Shown here: piece after piece, positions 8,086-17,781 of the stretch
Position numbering within the stretch: the stretch's first letter is position 1
Layout of the letters: every line of letters starts with the position of its first letter
Assembly: GCA_965223725.1 (NCBI GenBank)
Contig: CBDCXE010000005.1
Location: 558,001 to 622,000, forward strand
Length of the DNA stretch: 64,000 nucleotides
Direction of reading: 5' to 3'
From: CBDCXE01 sp965223725 [NCBI: Nitrospinota bacterium]
Lineage (GTDB): Bacteria > Nitrospinota_A > UBA7883
Notes under the pieces: generated by a model
Databases searched by the model: none
What the model was told of the DNA's origin: nothing
The model's input: the letters and a program-made list of their open reading frames with translations, nothing else
Position numbers and translations under genes: made by a program

Positions 8086-8451
8086 ATGGTCGGTAGTCGT
8101 CTGCGGGAATACCGTAAGCACAAAAAAATAATGGCTAAAACCATAGCCAGTCTTATAGGAATCTCCCAGGGATCGCTTTCAGATATCGAAAATGGGAAGA
8201 CCAAACCATCGTCCGATACGCTTGCATCTATAGTTCGGCATACCGATATTAATCCAGCTTGGCTCCTCACAGGCGAAGGCCCGATGATGCGGGGAGAAAT
8301 CAAGGAAGAGCTTGATGGTGTGAGCAAACTAATCCTTGAGAGCATGAGAGATATGGACGAGGAGGGGAGGCGCGACGTCTTAAAATATCTTCAAGAGAGG
8401 AAACTTATCGCAGAGCTCCTCGAAGAAAGGAAAGGACGGAAAGCGTCGTGA
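8086..8451 (+). CDS. CI-like Xre-family repressor
   Basis: A 121-residue protein. Residues 1-70 form an Xre helix-turn-helix (RLREYRKHKKIMAKTIASLI, then GISQGSLSDIENGKTKPS) ending in INPAWLLTGEGPMM, which is the signature of phage CI-type repressors. It lacks the C-terminal S24 peptidase domain; instead it has a short charged helical tail (about 80-121), probably for oligomerisation. It is transcribed divergently from the replication operon and likely represses it. GGGGAA lies 7 nt before the ATG. Confidence 0.82.
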   Translation: MVGSRLREYRKHKKIMAKTIASLIGISQGSLSDIENGKTKPSSDTLASIVRHTDINPAWLLTGEGPMMRGEIKEELDGVSKLILESMRDMDEEGRRDVLKYLQERKLIAELLEERKGRKAS

Positions 8452-8574
8452 CTAACTGGATGAATGAATGAGGTAAGATCAGATCAAAATAATTGGCTGG
8501 GTATTAATGAAATTTAAAAAGCGCCAAAGCCTTTCTCGGATTATAGAATAATTAAAACTTGCACTAAGCAAATA

Positions 8575-8874
8575 ATGGATGATCACCGAACAAATGCCTG
8601 TGAACGTTGTTTCAAAGACGAACGTCTTTGTGAATGGATTAGAGATAAAGTAGATATTGGCGATTGTGATTGGTGTGAATCTACGGTTACATTTATTGTA
8701 TCCATTGACGAACTAGGCCCTGTAATTCGTGATGTTGCAAACATTAATGAAGAAGCCGGCAATATTAGTAATGAATATACTTCCGATCTCCTCCAAGAAG
8801 ATTGGGAAATATTCAGTGATAAGGTCCTAGAAGCACCCGATGATCTTATGCAATGTATGTTGGCTGAGCTATAG
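8575..8874 (+). pseudogene. HEPN/RES N-terminal domain fragment (truncated toxin)
   Basis: A 99-residue product with the cysteine pattern of the N-terminal domain found in front of RES toxins: ACERCFKDERLCEWI, then GDCDWC about 16 residues later, and an IDEL segment. In full-length proteins this domain is followed by a RES domain of about 150 residues, an NAD-degrading toxin module. Here a TAG stop at 8872 ends the frame and no RES sequence follows before the next gene at 9063, so it looks like a truncated gene. A stand-alone domain acting as an antitoxin-like protein cannot be excluded. It is AT-rich compared with the next gene. Confidence 0.55.
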
Positions 8875-9062
8875 GAAACTGATCCAGAGTATGCTGGTCA
8901 GCTGCTAAGTGGCAATCTGGATATGCTCTCGTCGAATGACTGATGACGTGCCTGTGTGCATTGCATAAATCCTACATGAGAAAGGTGCAAGCCAAAAGGA
9001 ATAGGATGGATCAAGTGTTGGAGTGGTTCTAGCAGATGGAGCAGATGATAGAGGGTTGATTA

Positions 9063-10325
9063 ATGCGATTTATTCATGCAGCAGACATCCACCTCGATAG
9101 CTCTTTGCATGGTCTAGAGCGCTATGAAGGGGCCCCTGTTGAAGAAATCCGCAGCGCGACTCGCCGCGCCTTTGACAACTTGATCGAACTGGCAATTGAT
9201 GAGGAAGTGGCGTTTGTTCTGCTGGTGGGTGATCTCTATGACGGCGACTGGAAGGATTACAATACAGGCCTCTATTTTGTAGAACGCATGGGAAGGCTGC
9301 GTGAGGCAGGCATCCACGCCTTTGTTGTATCCGGAAACCATGATGCCGCCAGCCAAATCACAAAACACCTTCGATTGCCAGAAAATGTCACCTTGTTCTC
9401 AACCAAGAATCCGGAACAAGTGATTTTGGATGATCTGAATGTGGCAGTCTATGGTCAGGGTTTCGCGACGCGGGCAGTAACGGACGACCTTTCGCAGGCC
9501 TATCCGCAAGGAGATCCACAGCTCTTTAACATCGGCCTGCTGCACACTTGTCTGGACGGTAAGCCGGGCCACGAGCCCTATGCGCCTTGCACAGTTGATG
9601 GGCTACGGTCCAAAGGATACCAGTACTGGGCGCTGGGTCATGTCCATAACCGCGAAGAGGTGAGCCAGGATCCATGGATAGTATTTCCCGGCAATACCCA
9701 GGGACGGCATATCCGTGAGGCAGGACCAAAAGGCTGCACCCTAGTTACAGTCAAAAGCGGGGATATTGTGGAGGTAGAACATCGAGATCTCGATGTGATG
9801 CGGTGGTCTATCTGTGAGCTTGATGTTTCTGGCAGCGACATGGTGGATGACATCTATGAGCAAGTGCGCGAAGGTCTGCAGTCGTCATTGGATAGCGCCG
9901 CAGGGAGACCAGTCGCTGTGCGCTTGGTCCTGCAAGGAACTTGCTCTGTGCATGCAATATTGCATGCAGACCGGGAGCGCTGGATTCAGGAATGTCGGGC
10001 CCTGGCAACGGGGCTAGGCGGAGCTGGCATCTGGTTGGAGAAGGTTTTCATCAAGACAAAGCCATCCGTCTCTGTTGATGAGGTTCTTGAACATGACGAT
10101 GCATTAGGCGGCCTGCTGCGTGCCATCCGCGACATGGAACTGGATGCCTCAGCTTTAGACGAACTTGCCAATGAGATAACCTCGCTTCGTCAGAAACTCC
10201 CGGCCGAACTACTGGATGGCGATGACTCCTATGATCCAACCAATCCAGCTGTGCTCAAAGACACCCTGGAGGATATCAAAGAGCTTCTCATCCACCACTT
10301 GTTGTCCTCGGAGAAAGGGGCATGA
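9063..10325 (+). CDS. YhaO/SbcD-type metallophosphoesterase (Mre11 family)
   Basis: A 420-residue protein with all five calcineurin-like nuclease motifs of the Mre11/SbcD family: DIH (8-10), GDLYD (56-60), GNHD (91-94), H161 and GHVH (192-195). Members bind two metal ions and cut DNA ends or hairpins, powered by an SMC-like ATPase partner. The next gene, only 7 bp away, encodes that partner type (YhaN-like), so the two would form an SbcCD-like nuclease complex. The partner is broken by an IS, so the complex is probably inactive unless the pieces assemble. The coding frame here is intact. Confidence 0.85.
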   Translation: MRFIHAADIHLDSSLHGLERYEGAPVEEIRSATRRAFDNLIELAIDEEVAFVLLVGDLYDGDWKDYNTGLYFVERMGRLREAGIHAFVVSGNHDAASQITKHLRLPENVTLFSTKNPEQVILDDLNVAVYGQGFATRAVTDDLSQAYPQGDPQLFNIGLLHTCLDGKPGHEPYAPCTVDGLRSKGYQYWALGHVHNREEVSQDPWIVFPGNTQGRHIREAGPKGCTLVTVKSGDIVEVEHRDLDVMRWSICELDVSGSDMVDDIYEQVREGLQSSLDSAAGRPVAVRLVLQGTCSVHAILHADRERWIQECRALATGLGGAGIWLEKVFIKTKPSVSVDEVLEHDDALGGLLRAIRDMELDASALDELANEITSLRQKLPAELLDGDDSYDPTNPAVLKDTLEDIKELLIHHLLSSEKGA

Positions 10326-10332
10326 AATCAGG

Positions 10333-11397
10333 ATGAGAATAGACGAATTAAATCTTGCAGCATTTGGGCCATTTACCGATAAGGTGATAGCTTTTAGTGA
10401 GCGGGGACTCCATATAGTTTACGGTCCTAACGAGGCGGGCAAGAGTTCGGCCCTTCGGGGCCTAAAAGCCCTGCTTTATGGGATTGACGAACGTACTTCG
10501 GACAATTTTCTTCATGCCAATGACAAGCTCCGTATCCACGGCCTTTTACAGACAACCGATGGGCACAAACTAACGTTTGTCCGGCGCAAAGGCCGGAAAA
10601 ATACGTTATTGAGTTTGGATGGCGAATCACTTGATGAGCAGACTCTAGCGCCTTTTCTCCAAGGCGTGACCGCGGAACTCTTCGAGACGCTTTTTGGAAT
10701 TGACCACCAGGCATTGGTACAGGGTGGGCAGGAGATTCTCGAACAGAAGGGAGAAGTCGGACAGGCTCTGTTTTCAGCAGCGCTTGGCAGCCACTCGTTA
10801 CATACCGTCCTTGCCAAGCTTGATGAAGTTGCTGATGGTCTTTTCCGGCCCAGGGGATCCACGCAGACGATCAATTCAGCGTTGAAGTCTTATGCAGATC
10901 TCAACAAAGAGGTCAGGGAGTGCTCTCTTTCATCCAGAGAATGGGATGAGCATAGGCGTGCTTTGGGGCGGACGACAAAGGAACTGGAAAAAATTCAATC
11001 CGAACTGACGGACAACCGGATTGAGGTGAACCGTTTGCAACGTACCCAGCGTGTTTTACCGAAATTGGCTCGGTGTCGTGAGCTATTTCAGGAACTGGAA
11101 CTGTTGAGCGATGTTATCGTCCTGCCGGATGATTATACTGACCGTCGCCAGCAAGCAGTGACTGCACTGGAGACCGCTCAGGTCATCGTTGGCAAGGCAA
11201 CCCCTCGTCTCGAAGGATTACAGCAACAGCTTGAAAGATTATCAACAAACGAGGCATTGCTGGAGCAGGCAGAGATCATTGAGGATCTCCATGCCCGGCT
11301 GGGCGGTCATCGAAAAGCATTACAAGACCGACCGCATCTCGAAGCGGAAGGCTGGACTTCCCCCGGTTTTGTGGACAGTTTTTCGGTTATATTTTGA
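10333..11397 (+). pseudogene. YhaN-like SMC/SbcC-type ATPase, N-terminal fragment
   Basis: This is the first 340 codons of an SbcC/Rad50-like ATPase, with the Walker A motif GPNEAGKS at residues 31-38 and the start of a coiled coil (about 190-330). At 11,353 the frame runs into the left end of an IS3-family element and stops after 14 IS-derived codons. The C-terminal part continues after the IS at 12,596. The start ATG at 10333 is chosen because it begins the conserved MRIDELNLAAFGPF segment, 7 bp after the yhaO stop. Confidence 0.85.
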
Positions 11398-11414
11398 GTG
11401 TTATGGAGGTGTTT

Positions 11415-11704
11415 ATGTCTAGTAAGCGATATACAGCGGAGTTCAAGTCTGATGCGGTTGGTCAGGTGGTTGATCGTGGTTATTCTGTCCCGTCGGTGTC
11501 GAAACGTTTAGGTGTATCTGATCACAGCCTGAGGATTACAAGTGGGTCCGGGAGTCAGGTAAAAGCAGTAATGATCGCTCCGTGGATGATCTGGATGCGG
11601 TTCGTCGCGAGAACGCCCGTTTGAAGGCGGAGCTGAAACGGGTTGAGGAGGAGCGGGACATACTAAAAAAGGCCACAGCGTACTTCGCCAAGGTGTCCGG
11701 GTGA
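11415..11704 (+). pseudogene. IS3-family OrfA, frameshifted
   Basis: The frame opens with MSSKRYTAEFKSDAVGQVVD and a helix-turn-helix (VSKRLGVSDHSL), as in IS3 OrfA proteins that bind the IS ends. Near position 11,535 the frame shifts: the expected continuation (KWVRESGKSSND, then a leucine-zipper region ending in AYFAKVSG) is in another frame and stops at 11,704. An insertion of about five bases after the HSL codons would explain this. GGAGG precedes the ATG. Confidence 0.8.
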
Positions 11705-12569
11705 GGTACGCGTTTATCCGTGATCATCGTGATCGGTTCCGTGTGACATCGATGTGCCGAGTGTTGCGGACATGCCGCAGCGGGTTTTACTCCTGGCTAA
11801 AATCTCCGTTATCTGATCGTGATCGGGAAGACCGCAGGTTGCTGGTGAAGATAAAGGAATCGTATATTGCCAGCGGCAAGGTATATGGCAGTCCCCGGGT
11901 TCATCGTGACCTGGTGGAGGCTGGTGAGCGTATCGGCGAGAAGCGGGTGGCCCGTTTGATGAGGTCTGCTGGTATTGCGGCTATCCGTGGTTACCGTAAG
12001 CCCCGTTATAAATCTGGCTCTCCTTGTGTGATGGTAAAACTCCTAACCGGTTGGGGCAATGTTTTGATGTAGACGGTCCAGACCAGGCGTGGGTGACTGA
12101 TATTACTTACATCCGCACCTGGGAGGGATGGCTTTATCTTGCGGTGGTGATGGACCTGTACTCCCGGCTGGTTGTTGGCTGGTCTATGGGGTCCGCTTTG
12201 GCCAGGGGGTTGGTGTTGGATGCGCTACTGATGTCGGTTTGGCGGCGCAGGCCAAAGGAGAAGGTTATAGTTCACTCGGATCAAGGGTCACAGTATGGCA
12301 GCGATGACTGGATCAGGTTTTGTGATGATAACAATCTTGTTACCAGCATGAGCCGACGTGGTAACTGTTATGACAACGCCGTGGCGGAGTCGTTTTTTAG
12401 CAGTCTGAAGAAGGAGCGGATCAGGCGCAGGATATACAGAACGCGTAAAGAGGCCCGGTCTGATATATTTGAATATATAGAGATGTTTTACAACAGGACA
12501 AGACGTCACAGCTACGTAGGATACGTCAGCCCAATGGAATTTGAGCAAGCCTCAAAACAACGGGCTTAA
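11701..12569 (+). pseudogene. IS3-family OrfB transposase, frameshifted
   Basis: The first part (about 110 codons: HTH_21-type, YAFIRDHRDRFRVTSMC, then GSPRVHRDLVEAG) runs in one frame to about 12,030. The catalytic rve domain then continues in another frame (from about 12,040 to 12,569), with WVTDITYIR, VHSDQGSQYGS and AVAESFFSSLKKE giving the D-D-E triad. A one-base indel near 12,030-12,045 separates them, so this copy cannot make a normal transposase. Confidence 0.85.
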
Positions 12570-13889
12570 ATGTCCACTATAACGGGGGAAGTCCAAACCG
12601 ATGTTGAATCGTTGAGCGAAGAGCATCGATTGGCAACGGATGCGCTTGAAGCATGGAAGACGCAGTGGAATGATCTGATGCAGGGCCTTGGTTTACAAGC
12701 CGAGAGCTCGCCATTGGAGGTTGATGATTTCATTGAAAACCTCAGAGCATTGTTCTCGAAACAGGGCGAAGCAGAAAAACTGCGAATACGTATCAAAGCC
12801 ATAGATGAAGACGCTGCGGTGTTCTGCGGCCAGGTAGAGGCCTTGGTCGCCAAGATTGCTCCGGAACTGGTGGATTTGTCCGCGGATGATGCCGTCGTAC
12901 GCCTCAACTCACTGTTATCGGAAAACCGATCAAGACAGACAAAACGGCAACAGATTGAAGAACAGATCGAACAGGCGACGCAGGAGATACAAGAGTCGAA
13001 GGCTTCCATCCAGACCATGACGGATCGGCTTGATGCGTTATGTGTAGAAGCAAAATGTGACGGCCATGATCAACTTGAAGCAGCGGAACGCCGCTCGGCT
13101 GATTATCTTCGAATAAAGGAGGCAATCGCTTCGATTGAGAAAGAGATCCTTGAAGCCGGTGAAGGCGCCAACATTAAGGAGTTGGAGGCACAGGCGGAGG
13201 GTGTCGATCCAGATAGTCTGCCCGGGCGAATCAAAGAGTTTAACAATAAGATCGAGGATGAGCTCGAACTCAAGCGGACAGAATTGGCTGAAACAAAAGG
13301 GCGCGAAGAAAAAGAACTGGAACTCATGGATGGTAGTGATCACGCTGCACTGCTCGCTGATCAGGCCCACGCCATACTTGCCAGCATCCGATCAGATGCC
13401 GAGTGCTACGTTCAGGTGAAGTTGGCCAGCAAGATTTTACACGATCAGATTGAGCGTTATCGCAGAGAAAACCAGGGACCTCTGCTCAGGCGCGCCAGTG
13501 AACATTTCTCCGCACTGACACTTGGGTCTTTCGATGGGCTCATGACCGACATTAATGAAAAGGATGAGCCTGTCCTTGCCGGAATTCGCTCAGGAGGAGA
13601 GCGCGTGTATGTGGAAGGGATGAGCTCAGGGACGCGGGATCAGCTCTACCTGGCATTGCGTCTGGCCTCTCTCGAAAAATATATGGGAAGTGCAGAGCCA
13701 ATGCCTTTCATTGTGGACGATGTATTGGTGGACTTTGATGATGACCGTTCGCAAGCCGCATTGAATGCCTTGGCTGAATTAGCCGAAAAGACGCAAGTTA
13801 TCCTGTTTACCCATCATTCACAGGTTGTCGAGCAATCAAGACAGTTGCAAGGGCCAGTTAAGGTACACGAATTAAGGGCAACAACATGA
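12570..13889 (+). pseudogene. YhaN-like ATPase, C-terminal fragment
   Basis: About 430 codons of host sequence after the IS: a long coiled coil (about residues 10-290) and the ATPase C-lobe with the signature MSSGTRDQLYLALRLA, Walker B-type FIVDDVLVDFDD and LFTHH. An ATG inside the IS end (12,570, immediately after the transposase stop) is in frame, so the fragment could be translated. The two yhaN parts add up to about 770 residues; relatives are usually about 950 to 1,150, so a central coiled-coil part seems to be missing. Joined directly, the parts are not in frame. Confidence 0.85.
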
Positions 13890-13918
13890 GTCGTTGCTAT
13901 ATGGAGTAGTTGTCAATA

Positions 13919-14671
13919 ATGACCGGCGCTGACCAAAAAAGTGAGTGGTTCATCGGCTGGGATGTCGGTGGTTGGAACTGCGACAATAATCCGAAAAGCC
14001 GCGATGCCATCGTGATTCTTGACGCCAAGCATGAGATCGTTGGGATGCCCTGGCGCGGCAACCTGAGCGAGTGCATCAATTGTTGTTCGACGAGCGCCGA
14101 GTGGATCGCGGCTCTGTTCGATTTGTGTGGGAGTGCGGTATCTCCAGAATCCGGTCCAGTGACTCTCGCCATTGACACCCCTTTAGGTTTCTCAGACGCC
14201 TTTATACAGTTGGTAACTCAAAGTAAGGCTGCTGCCTCCATCGAGGCATTCAACACTAATCCCTATCTGTTCCGCCGCACTGAGCATTACCTGTTTGAGC
14301 AAGGCCTCAGACCGCTTTCGGCCATTGGACACATGATTGGCTCCCAGGCCACGAAGGGCATGCATGTCCTTGCTCGCTTTGCGCCGGAGGTAGTGGAGTG
14401 CGGCGTCTGGAGTGACGGCAGCAATCTCACCACCATTGAGGCATATCCTTCGGCCTACAAACGCTCAAAAACCATTAAGGTTCTGCGCCGACCTTACCCC
14501 GCGCTCACTCATGCAGACTGCGAGGATGCTCTGACCTGTTCCTTGGTCGCTAGTCTGTTTGCGGAAAAACGGGGTGCTCTTATGCCGCCAGAGGCTGACT
14601 TTTCCTCAAGCGAAGGCTGGATATGGGTGCCCAGGGACGCTTTTGTTCAGGATGCGTTGCCCTCAAGCTGA
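13919..14671 (+). CDS. DUF429-like RNase H-fold protein
   Basis: A 250-residue protein with the layout of DUF429 proteins, thought to have an RNase H/actin-like fold: GWDVGGWN near the N-terminus, LAIDTPLGFS in the middle, IEAYPSAYK and a C-terminal HADCEDALTCSLVASLF (acidic, likely metal-binding). The ATG at 13919 is preferred over a TTG at 13910 because GGAG lies 12 bases before the ATG but only 3 before the TTG. It follows the yhaN remnant by 29 bp, suggesting one operon. Biochemical function is unknown. Confidence 0.65.
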   Translation: MTGADQKSEWFIGWDVGGWNCDNNPKSRDAIVILDAKHEIVGMPWRGNLSECINCCSTSAEWIAALFDLCGSAVSPESGPVTLAIDTPLGFSDAFIQLVTQSKAAASIEAFNTNPYLFRRTEHYLFEQGLRPLSAIGHMIGSQATKGMHVLARFAPEVVECGVWSDGSNLTTIEAYPSAYKRSKTIKVLRRPYPALTHADCEDALTCSLVASLFAEKRGALMPPEADFSSSEGWIWVPRDAFVQDALPSS

Positions 14672-14815
14672 ACTTAGTGGTGTGGCTCTGAATGGAAAAT
14701 ATGATCTTTGGGCGAGGTGCCAGATTTCGAGAAGGGATTTTGGCAGTCCTCCAGGTGGGCGCTTCAGGAAGTAAACTATGCGTATGAGTAATTCAGCCAA
14801 AACGGTCCAGACCCG

Positions 14816-16168
14816 TTGAGAAATAGTGACCCGTCTCGTGAAGAATTATTTGCTCTGGTTTGGGAACGCCCCGCCACAGAGGTGGCACGCGAGTTGGGGA
14901 TTTCTGATGTGGCCCTCGGCAAGCTTTGCCGGCGACTTCAGGTGCCGAAGCCACCGAGAGGATATTGGGCCAGGGTGGCATCGGGGAAAACACCAAGGAA
15001 GCTGCCGCTACAGGCATACCGCACGGAAATTGAAAAGCGCCTGCGGAAACAGGTGAAGACCAAAAGCCAGGTTCCGCTGTCCAAGTTGCAACTGGAATTT
15101 CTCAGATATGCGCTGGATGAGTTGGCAGGCAGCGGAGCCGATACCAAGGCTTGCGAGTTGGCTTACGATGGTATCCGTTCCATTCCCCCAGAGCTGGCGG
15201 CTCAGATCCTGATCGTTCTACAGACCCGATATGAAAAGTGGTTGGACGACAGGGCAACTGCGTCAAGCATGAATGGAGCGCTTAGCAGTTTGAGTAATCT
15301 GGTCGGCAAGTTGATACCACACGCGAAGGAGCAGCTGCTGATATTTCGTCGCAAGGCAGATGGTCGTTACTCTTGTGCGGATAGTACCACAATCTCCGTT
15401 AGGGCCACACAGGATTTCCTGGGGCGTATTGCGCACCTCTCACGGCTGGCGCGTGACAACGGTCTGGCCTATGTCGCAGCCGACATGTCGGTCTTGGATC
15501 ACGCCTGGTCAGTGAAGCAGATTTATTCACCCAGTGCTTACTCAAGAACCAAGACTGAGTTGTGTGTGTCATCCCATGACCTCTGGATCCGGGCGGACGT
15601 GGACGATACCTGGTCACGCGACCGGTTCGAGACGGTTCGGATACCACTGCGAGAAGTTTGTCCGATTAACCTGATGCCCGCGAACGACAAGCGGTTACCG
15701 GCGAGGATTCAGCGGTCAGGGATCAAGCCCTATGCAGAACGTCTTCAAGCACTACAGGAGGCGCAAGCGGTCTATGAGGCGTTAGTGGAGGCGACCTATG
15801 ACATGGATCAGGCCGTACCAAACGAACAACTCGCGCTATTCGATAGGCTGTGGTTTTCTGGGGGAGAGGCGGGGCCGTTTGTCGGCGCCCGACAGGCCTG
15901 GCGGCAGTTGGAGGCAGACCTCGAGAAATGGGAACAGGAGCTCGAGAGTGAAACTGTGGTCCTGTGTCAGGATGTTTTGGGCATCGAAGTGGGGGATATC
16001 GTGGTGGTCGAGGCTGGGAAAAGTCCGGTGCGGGTCGAGGTAGAAGGGATGAACGTCTACACCTCTGAAGATCGCGTCATGTTCGCTGTATGGGGAAGAC
16101 GGTTTCGCAAGGATGGCCTACCGGGTAAACGCACGGAGCATTTCAGTATCGTACTTGAAAACGACTAA
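14816..16168 (+). CDS. Uncharacterised protein with N-terminal HTH, cargo operon end
   Basis: A 450-residue protein. Residues 8-60 contain a helix-turn-helix-like segment (REELFALVWERP, VARELGISDVALGKLCRRL, then VPKPPRGYWARVASGK), a pattern I know from many uncharacterised bacterial proteins; the rest has no motif I recognise, apart from a charged coiled region near 340-400. The only in-frame start is TTG at 14816; there is no ATG or good ribosome site nearby. It follows the DUF429-like gene by 144 bp, and may be the fourth member of the YhaO/YhaN cassette. Confidence 0.55.
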   Translation: MRNSDPSREELFALVWERPATEVARELGISDVALGKLCRRLQVPKPPRGYWARVASGKTPRKLPLQAYRTEIEKRLRKQVKTKSQVPLSKLQLEFLRYALDELAGSGADTKACELAYDGIRSIPPELAAQILIVLQTRYEKWLDDRATASSMNGALSSLSNLVGKLIPHAKEQLLIFRRKADGRYSCADSTTISVRATQDFLGRIAHLSRLARDNGLAYVAADMSVLDHAWSVKQIYSPSAYSRTKTELCVSSHDLWIRADVDDTWSRDRFETVRIPLREVCPINLMPANDKRLPARIQRSGIKPYAERLQALQEAQAVYEALVEATYDMDQAVPNEQLALFDRLWFSGGEAGPFVGARQAWRQLEADLEKWEQELESETVVLCQDVLGIEVGDIVVVEAGKSPVRVEVEGMNVYTSEDRVMFAVWGRRFRKDGLPGKRTEHFSIVLEND

Positions 16169-16179
16169 AGCCCAGCTGA

Positions 16180-16207
16180 AGGGTATTTGCGGTAACGCCC
16201 TGTTTTT
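16180..16207 (+). terminator. Possible terminator after the HTH protein gene
   Basis: A stem (AGG with CCT and, inside it, GCG-GTAA-CGC with an asymmetric bulge) is followed by TGTTTTT, 12 bp past the stop codon. The stem is short and bulged, so the call is tentative. Confidence 0.35.
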
Positions 16208-16673
16208 ACGATATTTTTCGCAGTATTTAATGGGGTATCATAAGCATATATTTTGGCGCGGGGAGTAGAGTTGAGCTTGCAAGGGATAAATCTTTGTTAC
16301 CCGACTAAACAGATTTTTGGACTTAGCTTCATTTAGTCGGTCAGTTAAAAATTGAATTTTTTTGAAGAAATTTATCAGCATGGTATTTTTCATGGTATTA
16401 CTACCCACGGCAACAAGTAAGCCTTTGATATTAAATCGAAAAAAATCTCGTTTACAATCGAGTGGGTGCTATTAATCAGGGGGCTTATATAATCCAGTCA
16501 TTGCGATCCGAGATGAGTGATGTTCATGGTACTAAGCCAATTTTGAAGCCTTTGGTATTCGATTGTTTGAAGTGGGCTGAGCTTATACTTCGCGCCCTCT
16601 AGGATGTTTAAGCAAAATATTCCAAAGCTATTGCTTTGGCCAATATGTTGACACGTAATTTATGTACCCTGAT
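16208..16673. other. 466-bp AT-rich region without a gene
   Basis: No open frame of interest on either strand. A hairpin at 16622-16639 (CCAAAGC, 4-nt loop, GCTTTGG) lies just past the end of the leftward integrase remnant; read leftward it is followed by AATATTTTG, so it may be that gene's old terminator. Low GC suggests a junction between elements. Confidence 0.5.
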
Positions 16674-16832
16674 CTACTTTACGGCCTTTAAATTCTGTCC
16701 GCTATTGCACGACTCACTTCCCTTGCCATCCAAAATCCCTGAACTCAAATCCTCAGCAACGCCAGCTGCTTCTTTTAAAGCAGTGCCGTGGAGATAGGTG
16801 CTGGCCACATTGATCTTTCTCAGAACGACCAT
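16674..16832 (-). pseudogene. Tyrosine integrase C-terminal remnant
   Basis: Read leftward, 52 codons encode the extreme C-terminus of a tyrosine recombinase: STYLHGTALKEAAGVAEDL contains the catalytic-tyrosine region and closely matches the C-terminus of the complete integrase at 23,318-24,499 (RYAHLHDTALKEAAGVAGDL). No more of the protein is visible upstream. It marks an older integration event or a deleted element end in the cargo region. The ATG at 16832 is simply the first Met in frame. Confidence 0.75.
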
Positions 16833-16974
16833 TTGACATGTAGGCGATCAAGTAGCAAATACTGTGGCATCATCTCGCCTGTTCGTCAAAAATCATGGCT
16901 GTAATTTGACAAATAGCCGATATAGAGCTAAAATTATTGCTACTACGTCGGAGGAAGGTCAAACAAGTAGGCCC

Positions 16975-17781
16975 ATGAAATTGAATGAATTCCTATCGCA
17001 GCACGCCGTGTTCACGGTGGACGAACTGGACCGTTTCCTATCCGCCAGAGGGTCCGGCAAGCCGAACACTCGTAAATCGCTCCTTACCTACTACCGCAAC
17101 CAGGGGCGGATAATAAATGTGCGTCGCGGACTATATGCGACCATTCCTTTGGGCGCTGATCCGGAGTCAAGTCCGGTTGATCCTTATCTCGTGGCGGCCA
17201 AAATGACCGCGGACTCGGTTCTCGCATACCACACTGCTTTGGAATTTAACGGAAAAGCCTATTCGGTCTACACGAGGCTTCATTACATATCCGCGAGCAA
17301 ATCGCTTCCGCTCAAGTTCCAATCCCATGAATTCATGCGCGCTCCTGTGCCGCATCCCCTTCGGGCGAAGGGTAAGGAGATGTTTGGAGTCACCAGCCAC
17401 AAGCGTTCCGGAGTGAAACTCCGTGTAACCAACTTGGAAAGAACCTTAGTCGATGCCCTGGATCGGCCTGACCTGACCGGGGGTTGGGAAGAGATATGGC
17501 GGTCCCTGGCATCGGTCGAGTTCTTCGACCTGGATCAGGTTGTCGAATACTCACTCTTGCTGGAGAACGCGACCACTGCAGCAAAGGTTGGCTTCTTTCT
17601 GGAACAGCACAAAGAAACCTTAATGGTTGACGATGCCCACTTGAATCCTCTGAGGGAAATGCGCCCCCGGCAAACTCATTATCTGATGCGTAGTAAGCGG
17701 CAAGGCTGCCAGTGGGTTAAGGACTGGAACCTGATGATCCCGATCGAAATTCTGAACAGGTCATGGGGAGAAGTGCTGTGA
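16975..17781 (+). CDS. abiEi: AbiEi-family antitoxin
   Basis: A 268-residue protein with an N-terminal winged-helix domain (about residues 1-55: LNEFLSQHAVFTVDELDRFL to INVRRGLYATIP) and a C-terminal domain with TNLERTLVDALDRPDLTGGWEE-type sequence, the plan of AbiEi antitoxins. AbiEi represses its own operon and counteracts AbiEii. The start at 16975 is preferred over an in-frame start 37 codons earlier, because it begins the wHTH and GAGGAAGG lies upstream. The stop overlaps the toxin start. It is a stabilising or phage-defence module of the element. Confidence 0.85.
   Translation: MKLNEFLSQHAVFTVDELDRFLSARGSGKPNTRKSLLTYYRNQGRIINVRRGLYATIPLGADPESSPVDPYLVAAKMTADSVLAYHTALEFNGKAYSVYTRLHYISASKSLPLKFQSHEFMRAPVPHPLRAKGKEMFGVTSHKRSGVKLRVTNLERTLVDALDRPDLTGGWEEIWRSLASVEFFDLDQVVEYSLLLENATTAAKVGFFLEQHKETLMVDDAHLNPLREMRPRQTHYLMRSKRQGCQWVKDWNLMIPIEILNRSWGEVL

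Larger units (their letters stand above)
11353..12595 (+). mobile_element. IS3-family insertion sequence, degraded, in yhaN
   Basis: A 1,243-bp element bounded by inverted repeats starting TGGACTTCCCCCG at both ends (left 11353-11377, right 12571-12595; about 21 of 25 positions match). It carries an OrfA-like and an OrfB-like frame, both with frameshifts. The bases flanking the two ends do not form a direct repeat (GGC on the left, AAC on the right), unlike normal IS3 transposition, which leaves 3-4 bp. Confidence 0.9.

Noticed and set aside
16622-16639. Hairpin CCAAAGC-TATT-GCTTTGG as a terminator of a live gene
   Set aside because: The only gene that ends near it is the integrase remnant, and the T run after the stem is broken. 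It is mentioned as a possible relic only.
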